This document shows, piece by piece, positions 19,409 to 29,400 of a stretch of 64,000 bases of DNA. The stretch lies in assembly GCA_035771165.1 (NCBI GenBank), contig JAWNZC010000178.1:557501-621500 (forward strand). Direction: 5' to 3'. Below the pieces are notes generated by a model. The model was not told the origin of the DNA and did not search any database. It was given only the letters and a program-made list of their open reading frames with translations. The stretch is from Paragorgia papillata. Lineage: Eukaryota; Cnidaria; Anthozoa; Scleralcyonacea; Coralliidae. The translations under genes were made by a program, and so were the position numbers. Position 1 is the first letter of the stretch, and each line of letters starts with the position of its first letter.

Positions 19409-21694
19409 ACACACGTAAAAATCTCACAGCTTGTCAACAGGATGTGTTCGCAACAGGCTTGTAGCAAGGCTGGGAACAGGTTGTAGCAATGCTGTTCATT
19501 CAAGAAGCTGCTACAACCTTGTTATCATCAACCTGTTAACAACTTGTTGAGTGCAGAGCGGTAACAGGTTGTTGGAACAACTTGTCATCAGTCTGTTGGA
19601 GTCATCAGCCTTGTTACAAGTTGTCAACAACCTGTTACAGACATGGTTAACAGACTGGGACAGCCAGTGCGAACACATGACGGTGACAGCCTGTTGAACA
19701 GCCTTGTAAGTAACAACTTGCTTGCAGGTATGTAACAGCTTGCGCGTTTTTACGTGTGTAGTGCATGTTGTGGTTTGTTGTTGCCTGTATTTTGTTGTTG
19801 TCGTCGTCTTTTTTTATTTGTTGTTGTCGTTAGTTGTTTGTTTGTTGTTGGTCCTTCTTGCCGTTTGCTTTTGTTGTTTATTATCGTTTGTTTTTGTTGT
19901 AGTTTGTTATTTGTCGTTGCTGCTGTTTCTTGTTTCCTGTTGTGTGACTTTTGTATCGTTTGTAATTGTGTGTTGTTGCGACCGTGGCTGAGATCTATTT
20001 GTTTTGTCGACCTTTCTCAGTTATGCTGTGTTTTTCCTCTCATGCACTAGGTTACTTTGAAGATAACATTTACTGTCATTTCACTGCAAGTATGATAAGT
20101 GGTTTGGCGACAACGTATGCCTCAATGCCCGTAGACATTGCCAAAACCAGGTATGAGAAAACTTTGCTTTGTCGAAACATCGTAAACAGCCAGTAATAAG
20201 CCCCCGGAAAATAACCCTCTCCCGAAAAAAATCTCCCTCGAAAATAATCCCTACGAAAGTAAACCCTCCGATAATAATCCACCATGAAATATTTCCTTTA
20301 AAATCATTGTCCCCCGAAAATGATCCCTTCGAAAATAACCTTCCCTCATCTTAGACAAAAATCTCTTTGATTTTCGTTTTAAACCGAAAGCTCTTTATCT
20401 GCCGTAAATCGCAATTTAGCTCAAGAGTGAAGACGTAAATTTTTTTTGCGATAGGATTCAAAACATGAAGGTCATTGATGGTGTGCCTGAATACCGAAAT
20501 GGATTGGTGAGTTTGTAAACTATAGTCTACATCTCAGAGTTTTCAATATCTGTAGTGTAAGCCACCTTGGCACCGTAGCAAAACTATATTGTTTCCAGCG
20601 AAAACTATATCTCGAAAAAAGACCATAAGACAAAGCGGCTATTTATAGCACAAAATGTGGACAAAAAAACAAAATTAACTTTCAAATGACTGCAAACGCA
20701 TAGAGATCATATAAATACTAGAGGGGGCATCCTATCTTAATTTCAGTCAACCGCGGGTAACCAATTGAACGCCGCCATCTTGGATTTTTTTGGAGGCAAA
20801 CATTAGGCGCGTTGGTTGGCAAAGGACTGGGTCTAGTACATTTGCCAACCAATTGACTGAAATATCATAGGTAATGGCGGCTGCCATGTGGTTACCAAAT
20901 TTTCCCGCCAATGCCCCCTCTAGTATTTATATGATCTCTGTGTGCAAACGAGCCATTATCTATTGGTCGGACCGCAAGAATTATGGGTAAAAGCGGACAA
21001 ACTTAAATAGTGACGTCATCACGACGGACCGCTATTAAAGCTACACAATTATTATTAATATTTAACAATTATTCGCCGAAGTGAATATCAGTGTATAATA
21101 ACCGAGACGAAGTCGAGGTTCTTATTCACCGAGCCTGAGGCGAATAATTGTTTTGTATAAATACACAATTTTCGTACTTTGGGAACAGCATTTTCTTTGA
21201 AATTGTTAATTTCCTCGTCTGTCGCATTGATAAATTGGCTGGCGGCCATTTTGAATAAACGCTGTAGGTGATTATCGAGAATTAGTCCGAAGTAGCTCGA
21301 CCAATCAGCGCGCGAGATTTTCTATAATCACCTGTGCATTTATACTAATAATTATTACTAAACTCACGTTGACATATCAAACAATGTTGTACTCTTGCCA
21401 GAACTCATTTGGGCTCGCAAGGGCTCATGATAAAACTTCAGCCGCCATCTTTTTTTTGCTATGGCAAAATTCAGTTCTGACTTAAATTCCCTTCGCGAGA
21501 ATTAACTCATGTACTCTCTTCCTTTTTCCGTTCTTCAGGAGGTAATAACGAGAGTGGTTCGTAACGAAGGTTTTTTCTCGTTGTGGAAAGGATTCACTCC
21601 ATGTTACATGCGGATAGGACCTCATACGGTCTTAACCTTTATCTTTCTTGAACAGTTTCAATTAACAGCAAAGAAGTTATACGGAGTGTCGTAA
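14288..21694 (+). CDS. SLC25A11: mitochondrial 2-oxoglutarate/malate carrier
   Basis: Eleven exons, all phase-compatible: 14288-14373, 15745-15806, 16542-16632, 17038-17121, 17593-17636, 17831-17909, 18875-18965, 19125-19215, 20051-20150, 20455-20506, 21539-21694 (stop TAA at 21692). They give 311 aa against about 314 in mammals. The three carrier signature motifs are visible: PLDLVKTRMQ at about residue 38, PADLSLIRM at about 136 and PVDIAKTRIQ at about 236. Oxoglutarate-carrier hallmarks include LLRQATYTTTRLGVYTSLYE, GCIPTMTRAMVVNAAQL and the C-terminal GPHTVLTFIFLEQ. Family role: six-helix inner mitochondrial membrane protein exchanging 2-oxoglutarate for malate in the malate-aspartate shuttle. 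The gene is divergent from the TDRD5-like gene. Introns hold SINEs, MITEs and microsatellites but the reading frame is intact. Confidence 0.97.
15358..15632. repeat. tandem duplication followed by CAGA/CAAA microsatellite
   Basis: A segment of roughly 115 bp containing AAAACCAGTCAAGCTCAGAC and CACGCTGACAAGACT occurs twice (about 15361 and 15480). A (CAGA)n/(CAAA)n run follows at 15570-15632. Intron 1 of SLC25A11. Confidence 0.75.
15899..16464. mobile_element. GTAACTAGTTAC-rich TIR element
   Basis: Begins CAGTGCTGTAAAAGTTAC and ends TTACTCACAGCACTG. Both subterminal regions carry many copies of the palindrome GTAACTAGTTAC and of AGTTACAGTTAC. The CAGTGCTG end is hAT-like, but I found no clean 8-bp duplication. 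A partial inverted copy is at 53790-53970. Confidence 0.7.
16697..16771 (+). tRNA. tRNA-Asn(GTT)-like sequence, possibly a pseudogene or SINE head
   Basis: Folds as a cloverleaf: acceptor GTCCCAA pairs with TTGGGGC (one G-T), followed by A73; D arm GCTC-AGTGGTA-GAGC; anticodon arm CTGGT-ATGTTAA-ACCAG with anticodon GTT; T arm around GGTTCGATTCC. The variable loop is 8 nt, longer than usual for this class. It is flanked by inverted copies of TGATAGAAGAAGAATTT (16660 and 16815), so it may be carried by a mobile element. Intron 3 of SLC25A11. Confidence 0.5.
17155..17515. repeat. GGT/GAT imperfect trinucleotide array
   Basis: (GGTGAT)-type array with a longer repeated block containing GATACTGGTGGTGATGATCA, present three times. 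It begins about 35 bases after the exon ending at 17121. Intron 4 of SLC25A11. Confidence 0.9.
18598..18750. repeat. inverted repeat, arms about 55 bp
   Basis: AAAGGCTTATTAACCTCG and TCTGTACGGGAAAGTATTTG on the left are mirrored by CAAATACTTTCCCGTACAGA and CGGTTAATAAGCCTTT on the right. Intron 6 of SLC25A11. Confidence 0.7.
19352..19407. repeat. (TTG)n microsatellite
   Basis: Nearly pure TTG/GTT repeat of about 18 units directly abutting the left end of the TIR element at 19408. A weaker TTG-rich tract resumes after the element (19761-19980). Confidence 0.9.
19408..19760. mobile_element. TIR element TACACACGTAAAAA, copy 2
   Basis: Ends TACACACGTAAAAATCTCAC and CTTGCGCGTTTTTACGTGTG are inverted repeats, as in the element at 8694. 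Interior again consists of ACAACTTGTT / AACAGGTTGT palindromic repeats. It is inserted in a TTG microsatellite within intron 8 of SLC25A11. A solitary interior-like fragment is at 14760-14885. Confidence 0.75.
20640..21045. repeat. dispersed repeat split by a MITE
   Basis: Same repeat as at 7633-7795, but interrupted at GACTGCAAACG by the element 20699-20942. Blocks CTATTTATAGCACAAAATG and AAAAGCGGACAAACTTAAAT lie on the two sides. Confidence 0.7.
20699..20942. mobile_element. 244-bp hAT-like MITE with perfect 8-bp target duplication
   Basis: Ends CATAGAGATCATATAAATAC and GTATTTATATGATCTCTGTG are inverted repeats. The octamer TGCAAACG occurs exactly at 20691-20698 and 20943-20950. The uninterrupted homologous site is visible in the related repeat near 7693 (TTGCAAATGAGCC). 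Non-coding. Confidence 0.85.
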
Positions 21695-22092
21695 AATGGA
21701 GCAGAAAACCCCGTAGTTGCGTTTTAGACTGTTTCGCTGAGAATGTTCGACATTTACATATGGAGTTTAGCATTCGTTCAAAACTACCAACAACATTTCA
21801 TCAACAAATCACTACAAATCCTAGCTCTTCTAACCAAAAAAATAATCCTACTATCCACAAAATGCCGAATAAGCAAGACGTGCAATAACTTCAGAGAGTG
21901 TATATGCAGTGAAAAATTCAGTTCGAAAATAATTTTTTTTACCTAAAATAACTCTTGAAATGATACGAGGTTTGCTATTTACAGCTTTTCTATATCTTTC
22001 TTCGTTTTCTTATATAATTTCAAAAGTTCTTTTAAGTATAAAATAATTATAAGTTATGTACAATAGTACAAGCTTAAAGGAGATACAAGTTA

Positions 22093-22926
22093 TTAACCCT
22101 TTATTGGTCGGGTTTCCGGGAGCTCTCCCCTTGACGAGTAAAATCGTCTGGCGTTAGCAGGGCTCAAAATAACGGCCGGTCACCGATCAATGACCGGCCA
22201 AATTTTTAATGTGACCGGTCAAATTTGTATAACGCCGGTCATTTCGACCGGTCATATTACTTGCAATTAATTTTATTACTTCCATTTGAAGGAACTTAAA
22301 ATGATTGCTGTTGTAGACCCGTTTCATATTATGTTAATTTGTGAGAATTTTCTTGGTTATTGAACTTCTTATTCAAATTTAAGTTTGTCGCATTCTTATG
22401 CCAACTGCTGGTTAAATAACTTAAAGACCAAATTAAGATATGACACAACTTTTATTTAAAACTTAGGGCCTGCGCTAAACGACGCACAATAGACAAATTT
22501 AATACGGACGAATTTAATTGGAATTAAATTCGCCTGTAATGCTAATGCGGCGTAAATGCGACGTCGAGTTAAACGTAGAATTTCAGTCGAATTTAATTTA
22601 CCACATCTGGACAGTTTCATCCACCAGACCATCACACTGTAGTACTAGCTAGTCTAGCTTATATATATAGTGTAGAATATACTTTACATGTTTTTTGTTG
22701 TGTTGTGTTGGGTTTTTTTTTGGTTTTTTGGGTTGTTTTGGGTTGGGGTTTTTTTTGGGGGCGACGTCGTGAAATTTGACTGGTCAAAAATCGCCTTTGA
22801 CCGGTCACAATTGGAACTGACCAGTCACCATGAACGGCGTAACATGAAACGTTATTTTGAGCCCTGCGTTAGCCAGAGTAAAATTAATAAGTAGACAAAA
22901 AGCAACTGTGGCCAATAAAGGGTTAA
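22093..22926. mobile_element. TTAA-bounded MITE interrupted by a hAT-like MITE
   Basis: Left part TTAACCCTTTATTGGTCGGG to GTAAAATCGTCTGGC (22093-22158). Right part CAGAGTAAAATTAATAAG to GGCCAATAAAGGGTTAA (22874-22926). Removing the insertion and one target copy gives a normal member of the TTAA family. Lies between the 3' ends of SLC25A11 and TTF1. Confidence 0.8.
22159..22865. mobile_element. hAT-like MITE, AGGGCTCAAAATAACG family, copy 2
   Basis: Ends AGGGCTCAAAATAACGG and CGTTATTTTGAGCCCT. Perfect 8-bp duplication GCGTTAGC at 22151-22158 and 22866-22873. It is about 250 bp longer than copy 1 (8060-8519); the extra part includes GGCCTGCGCTAAACGACGCA, a fragment of the element family at 44747-45170. 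Confidence 0.85.
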
Positions 22927-23411
22927 CTCGTTCTTGTTCGAGGACCTCCCCAAGAGATGAAAAATTATTAATGGTAATAATTCATGAGGAAATCAGTACC
23001 ATGTCCGTGATTTTATGATCTATAAAAAAATCCTCCTGATTTGCATAAACTTTAGCTCTGATTTTTAAGCCGCTGTTGTGCACGACGCAACGATTTGTGG
23101 AACCTGTTTCAAGACAGATTGCAACGTGTACTACACCCCCTCGTTTTATGAACCTGTGTCGCTTTCCATTGCAAGACAGGTTTCACAAACCAGTTGCGTG
23201 AAGTTGAAGTGCGTCATACTTTAGTGAAACCTGTTTCGCAACGCAAAGCGACACAAGTTCTTGAAACCTATCTTGCACAGGTTTCACGAAAAATTGCATC
23301 GTGTAACAGCGGCTTTATGCAACGTTGGTTTCCAAAATTACTACGCCAAAATAATCGGGGATCCCTTTAAGATCTGAATAAATAGGTTGGGCTGAAACAA
23401 AATACCTATAT

Positions 23412-26400
23412 TCATTTCTTTTCATCGTGTTCTCGACGTGCTTCCTCTTTTAAAACTGACCGATGTATGTTGTAGAGGTAATCAAGAATATCTGAAAGGA
23501 AATAGAAGTATAGAGAAAAAGACTTGTTTAGGTATTTAGGTAGCCTGTGTAACAGTCCTAACTCGGTAAGAGTATACGTAAGGTCTGTGAACACTTTCGA
23601 GCGATTGCTTGTTCCTGCTGGAAGAAGACTAGGGACGATATTAGAGCTAAATATGTTAATTATTATCATGCAACGCGATAAAATCCACCAAAATAACATA
23701 GGTATACACATATTACAAACCAACTACTGACTCTGTAGTAACTTAGGTTAGATATACTGCCGAAACAGAGAACGTAGTAATCTAACGTTTCGAGCGAAGG
23801 CCCTTCGTCAGAGAGAAACGTGTTCTCTCTGACGAAGGGCCTTCGCTCGAAACGTTAGATTCCTACGTTCTCTGTTTCGGCAGTATATCCAACCTAAATT
23901 ACTATATTTCGATTGTTCTTTCAACACTGCCTACGCAGCACGCTACTTTTATTTCATTACTGACTCTGTATCTCGATTTACTCTGTATTTGTTGCTTTAA
24001 ACATGTAAAAGTGGGGGTATAGTGACCACAAAACTCCGTCATTATTTTGTAAGGTGACATAAACTATTTCCCCCAAAACTTGGGATTTCATTTATGCAGG
24101 AACAAGCAATCGCTCGAGTGTTCGCAGAGCTTAATCTTACCGAGTTAGGGCTGTGACAGCACACAGGCTAGTATTTAGGCAGCTTGAAGGGTTCCGCTTG
24201 AAACGTCAGTATTTCGTTATTATAAGTATTCAATTCTCGGCAGTTTACCACCTTTTCATTTTGCTTTATGTAAAAGTCTATGTCGCCTCCGAGTACTGTA
24301 AAAACCTACGTGTTACGCCTATATTCTAAAAGCTCACTCACACTCAATGAGTGGCCCCTCTCATTCAATAAGTGCAACTCAACACTCAACGAGTCTCCAC
24401 TCACCCTCAGTGAGTATGAGACTACACTCACTCTCTAAACACTATTCAATTGAATGGTTGGAGAGTGAGTGTAGTCTCGTACTCATGCAGTGAGGGCATA
24501 GTTAATAATAAATATACATGGTTTGGAAACCCGGCAAACTTCAAAGCGGTTAACAATCAAGCTACGATTCATGTTGAAAGGTACATGAAGGTGCCAAATC
24601 CTTTGTTTTAGGTTTATTAATATTTAAACACTACGGTTGAGTGATTGAACCCAAACGTTGCTATTGGATGATTGCTTCATTCTACAGAAAACACAATATG
24701 TTCAGTAACCGTGAAAGTGCAAAAATTTCCATAAACCTGAACAAAAACATAAAACAATGACTTTTGTTGATGACTATGGTTGCACTTATTGAGTGCGAGG
24801 GGCCACTTGCATTGAGTGTGACTGAGCTTTTAAAATACAGGCGTCAGAACTGATAGAACGACCATTTTTCGAGCGGAGTCCTTCATCAGAGTAAACTGTA
24901 ATGAAGGGCTCTGCTCAAAACGTCAGTATTTCGTTATCAAAACTAATCTCGGCAATTTACCACCTTTTTACTTTGCCCTATCTAAAACACTGCCTACACA
25001 GTACTTTACTCTTTTTAATTCAAGATAGGTGTGCTCCTCCCCTCCTACAGTTTTGGAGCAATAGAGCGCATAAATCAGTACCTTCGCTGCTACTGGGATT
25101 GTAAAACTGGTGTGTAAAACCAATAGAGGCATATTATATATCAAATTTATGTTGAAATTAAAAGACACTCATTTTGGTCGTTAGATTAACCTGTTATATG
25201 CGTTGTTTTTTTATTCTTCCAAATAAGATCCTGTTCCATTTTTCAGGATAAACCGGTAAAACCAGTCAACTGAAATTTCATAACTGGAACACTAACTCCG
25301 GGGAACAAGCTCGTTCCCAGAGCCCACGTTCCCCTTACCCAGCGGGTGGGAAACGAAAGGCTCTGGGATTATCCGTTTCACATCGATATTTCATTGGCTG
25401 ATGATTTCTCGTTTCCCGCCCGCTGGGTAAGGGGAACGTGGGCTCTGGGAACGAGATTGGGGCAGAAAGTGAAGTCAGCTTTATTACGTCGCTTTTAGTC
25501 CCCCCTACAAATCCTGACTTCACTTTTGAAGCGTGATAATGACTGAAGTTAGAGCTCCAGATACGGAGCCCACTGTCCACTGGGCTTAACATGCATTAGG
25601 GGTGTAAATGCCAAATTACAGCCTGTATGCAGGTTTTTTCATTTACTAGATTCTTGCATGCCATGGAATCATACCTTCATATTCGAGTTCAGTATAATTT
25701 GGAACAGCTTTCTTCAAGGTACACCATCTCAAACGCAACCACTCACGCGATGGCGAACTAGAGACAAAATTCGGTTGACGTGTCATGTATTGGTTACCAA
25801 ACGATTAGGGGTAGGGGTAGGGTTAGAGGTAACGTTAGGGGTGGGGTACTTTATTTGATGACCGATACATGAAACAACCCAAAATTCGTTTAGAGGTAAT
25901 ATTGTATCTATACGTACTTAGAGAAACCTTCGGCCATTTTAAGCCAGTCAGTATCATTCTCATCATATTCGTCGCCAGCGTACAATCTAAACACATAAGA
26001 AAGGTCTTGTGGAGAATGAAGGGAGGGAGGGAGGGAGGGAGGGAGGGAGGGAGGGAGGGAGGGAGGGAGGGAGGGAGGGAGGGAGGGAGGGAGGGAGGGA
26101 GGGAGGGAGGGAGGGAGGGAGGGAGGGAGGGAGGAAGGAGGGAAGGAAGAAAGGAAGGAAGGAAGGAAGGAAGGAAGGAAGGAAGGAAGGAAGGAAGGAA
26201 GGAAGGAAGGAAGGAAGGAAGGAAGGAAGGAAGGAAGGAAAGACGGAACGAACGAACGAAGAATGGATGGACAGAAGAACGGATGGATGGATGGATGGGT
26301 GGACGAACGAACGAACGAACGAACAAAAAAATCATCTGGCATTAGAGTACAATCAAAAAAGACTATTGACTAGAATGACTACAGTTAGACAGGAATAGGC

Positions 26401-29400
26401 TAAAAAATCCATAATTCCGACTTGGATTCACACTTTCTTATCTTCATTCCAACCGTATTGAAACCTCACAACTAACCTTTCAATCAAAATAATATCGTCA
26501 AGAGAATTCCACTTAATTTTTTTCGAACCATCACCATTCATCCAACAAACATCTTTGAACCTGCATAAACAAACAAGTTGGAAGATAATTTAACTATTAA
26601 GATGTGAAAACGTTCTTCTTCCCAAGCGGGACCAGAAACTAAAACCATCTGATCGCCGGTGATACGCTCTCTGCCTCGGATATGAGAATTCAGAGTTGGG
26701 AAAAAAGCTGCGGGTATGCAGAGGAAGGTTTAAAGTGAAAACACGTGAAACAACACATTCGGTAATCTGAAAAAGTTACAATTGATCAAGCAAGGTGTCG
26801 AGAAGAAATGCGATTTGCAGCAAAACATTGGCTAACCAACAATTATGCAGCACTGGCAGTGGTAGCAGTTTGTGTGAGACATGTACGCTGATGTCTGCTG
26901 TGATGTCTGTATCTTGGCAGCAGTCGAGGGTAGTTGGCAGGCTATCAGTCAGCAGCGGTCAGTTATTAGTAGCTATTGTAGTATGCCAAAGCTTACCTAG
27001 GAAAACCTAGAAAACCAAGGTACTGCAAAAGTCACGCAGTATTTATGAACGTTGCAAAACACAAAATTCTCGCTATATATTTTGAGGAAGGTTATCGGAT
27101 ATGATAATTGGGTTTAAATGTTCTTTTATCTGTTTTACTCAGAATTTTTGAGTTCCCAAGCAGGACTTGAACCCACAACCTTTTGATCACCGGCGAGACG
27201 CTCCAACCATTGAGCTACTGGGACCCAGATTGTTTGAACGTAGGTTGAGTCCGATGTATGAGATATATACTGCTATACGTGCAAGTATGATGATATATTA
27301 TAAACCACTTTCATAATGGCAAATATTTTGAATATTCTTTTATGTACATCTTAATAAGCCTTTCTCGCCCCATTTGTGTGTGCGATTCAAAAGAATCTTT
27401 GCTTCATAACTAGGCGCAATCTCGTTCCCAGAGCCCACGTTCCCCACCCGGGAAACGAGAGACTCTGGGATAATCCGTTTCAAATCACAGGATTCTTGTT
27501 ATTCCGGTTGAGGTACGCATGCGTAAATATCCGAGCGGAATCTGGATAGTATGTTCTCCTTGTTTGACTTTTCCCCAAACAAGTCAATGGGGTTGCTGGC
27601 GAAGCTCGAATTACAGCATCTACACACATACGGCGAAGATATCGATCGCGGCAACGTCTTCACTGGAATCTTGTCGTCCGACATCTTTGTTATTTTTAGT
27701 TTTATTAATTCTACTTCCTGTCACTTCAGACCAACTATAGACCTTATTCAAAAATGGCCGCCGAATTAGAATTCTTTTATGTGCATATAAATTAGCCCTT
27801 ATGACCTCATTTTAAAGTAAAAATTATTTTGAATTTCCCACATGAAAACGAGTTCATAAGGGCTAATTTATATGTATATAAAATAATTTTAATTCGGCGG
27901 CCATTTTTGAAGAACGTCTATAACGTAACGATTTGAAACGGATTATCCCAGAGTCTCTCGTTTCCCGGGTGGGGAACGTGGGCTCTGGGAACGAGATTGC
28001 ACCTTACAGTGAAGGCCTTTATGAAAGTGGTCTATTTTAGTCCTGTAATACATATTAACAGAAGGAATGTATATGTGCTATTTAACAAATAGATTCCATT
28101 TTGCCGTTGTCTGTTCAGTTATAGATGCACAGATGACGTCACACCGTGGTAAGAACAAAAAAGTGGCCACGTTGTGACGTCCTCTGTGCATCTATAACTG
28201 AACAGACAACAAAAAAATGGAATCTATTTGTTTTATACAATAAAAAAAAGAAGAAAAAACGTTTGATAAGGAGTTCATTGAATTTTCCCGCCGAATTTTC
28301 GGGGCATTGGAAAAGGTGAAACACGCCATCTGACGTGATCCATGATCTATACAAAACGAGGAATATCATTGGTTCGTGACATTGCAGTGACGACTTTCAT
28401 TGGTTCACAAGAATAGGAACAAGTGTGACGAAACCCGTGCATCTGTCCTGTAATAGATCATGGCTCTCGACCAATGAAAACGTGCAAAACATTTTGGTTA
28501 TTGTATAAATACATATATATCCTGTGGTCTCACCATTTCGTTCGGCATTGTTCCGGCGTTCTGCTTCCAACAAAACTCGATACTTCAGTCCAATTAATTG
28601 AGCTATATATTTGACTATCAAAGTCTGTGTGTGTTGCAGCTCGAACAGCTCCATTAAGTAAATCTCTTTCGTCTTCTGTCCACGGACAATATCCTACGTT
28701 GTGAAACAAAAATTAAACACACTGTTAAAGAGGAAATGAAATGAAAATTAAGTTTGCTCTATTGCCAAAATTGTTGGGACACTTTGCCGTTTTTGACGAT
28801 TTTCGCATGGTGTCCCAAGGAACTTTCGTGGAACAAACGACAATTTGGACGCGGCAATTCTACACAGTTTGTTCAAAAATCACACAAATACGCTCCCACA
28901 TGCATGAGCAACACATTGTTTGTCGAGTATAGAAGGGTCGGACAATATGCAAATTAAAGGGGATTGGCATTAAAAATTAAGTTTGTCTAATTTGAAAGAA
29001 CTCATAAAATTGTAATAGAAGATCCTTCACAACTTTTTCGTATCTTTCTGCGTTTTCAAGATATTTCAATTTGTTTGATATGTAAATGAGATGGTCTCTG
29101 ACGTCAGGTGTGGGGTAAAATATTTTCATACAGAGCAAAATCACTTACAATCTTACATATCTAACATGAAATGTTCAGCGTCGCAAGGAGTTTTTATGTG
29201 CACAGTTTCAAATGATTTCGATGAACAAACTTAGAGATATAATTGGTTTTGCTACATGTGAAAATATTTTACCCCACACCTGACATCAGAGACCATCTCA
29301 TTCACATATTAAACAAATTGAAATATCTTGAAAACGAAGAGAGATACGAAAAAGTTGTAAAGGATTTTCTATTACAATTTTATGAGTTCTTTCAAATTAG

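Noticed and set aside
23524..23730. Open frames on both strands around a repeat in the last TTF1 intron
   Set aside because: Only 23412-23491 matches TTF1; the rest is non-conserved repeat sequence.
25835..26398. Gly-Arg-Glu and Pro-Ser repeat frames on the two strands
   Set aside because: GGGA/GGAA microsatellite. Only the 25918-25986 part is coding, as an exon of TTF1.
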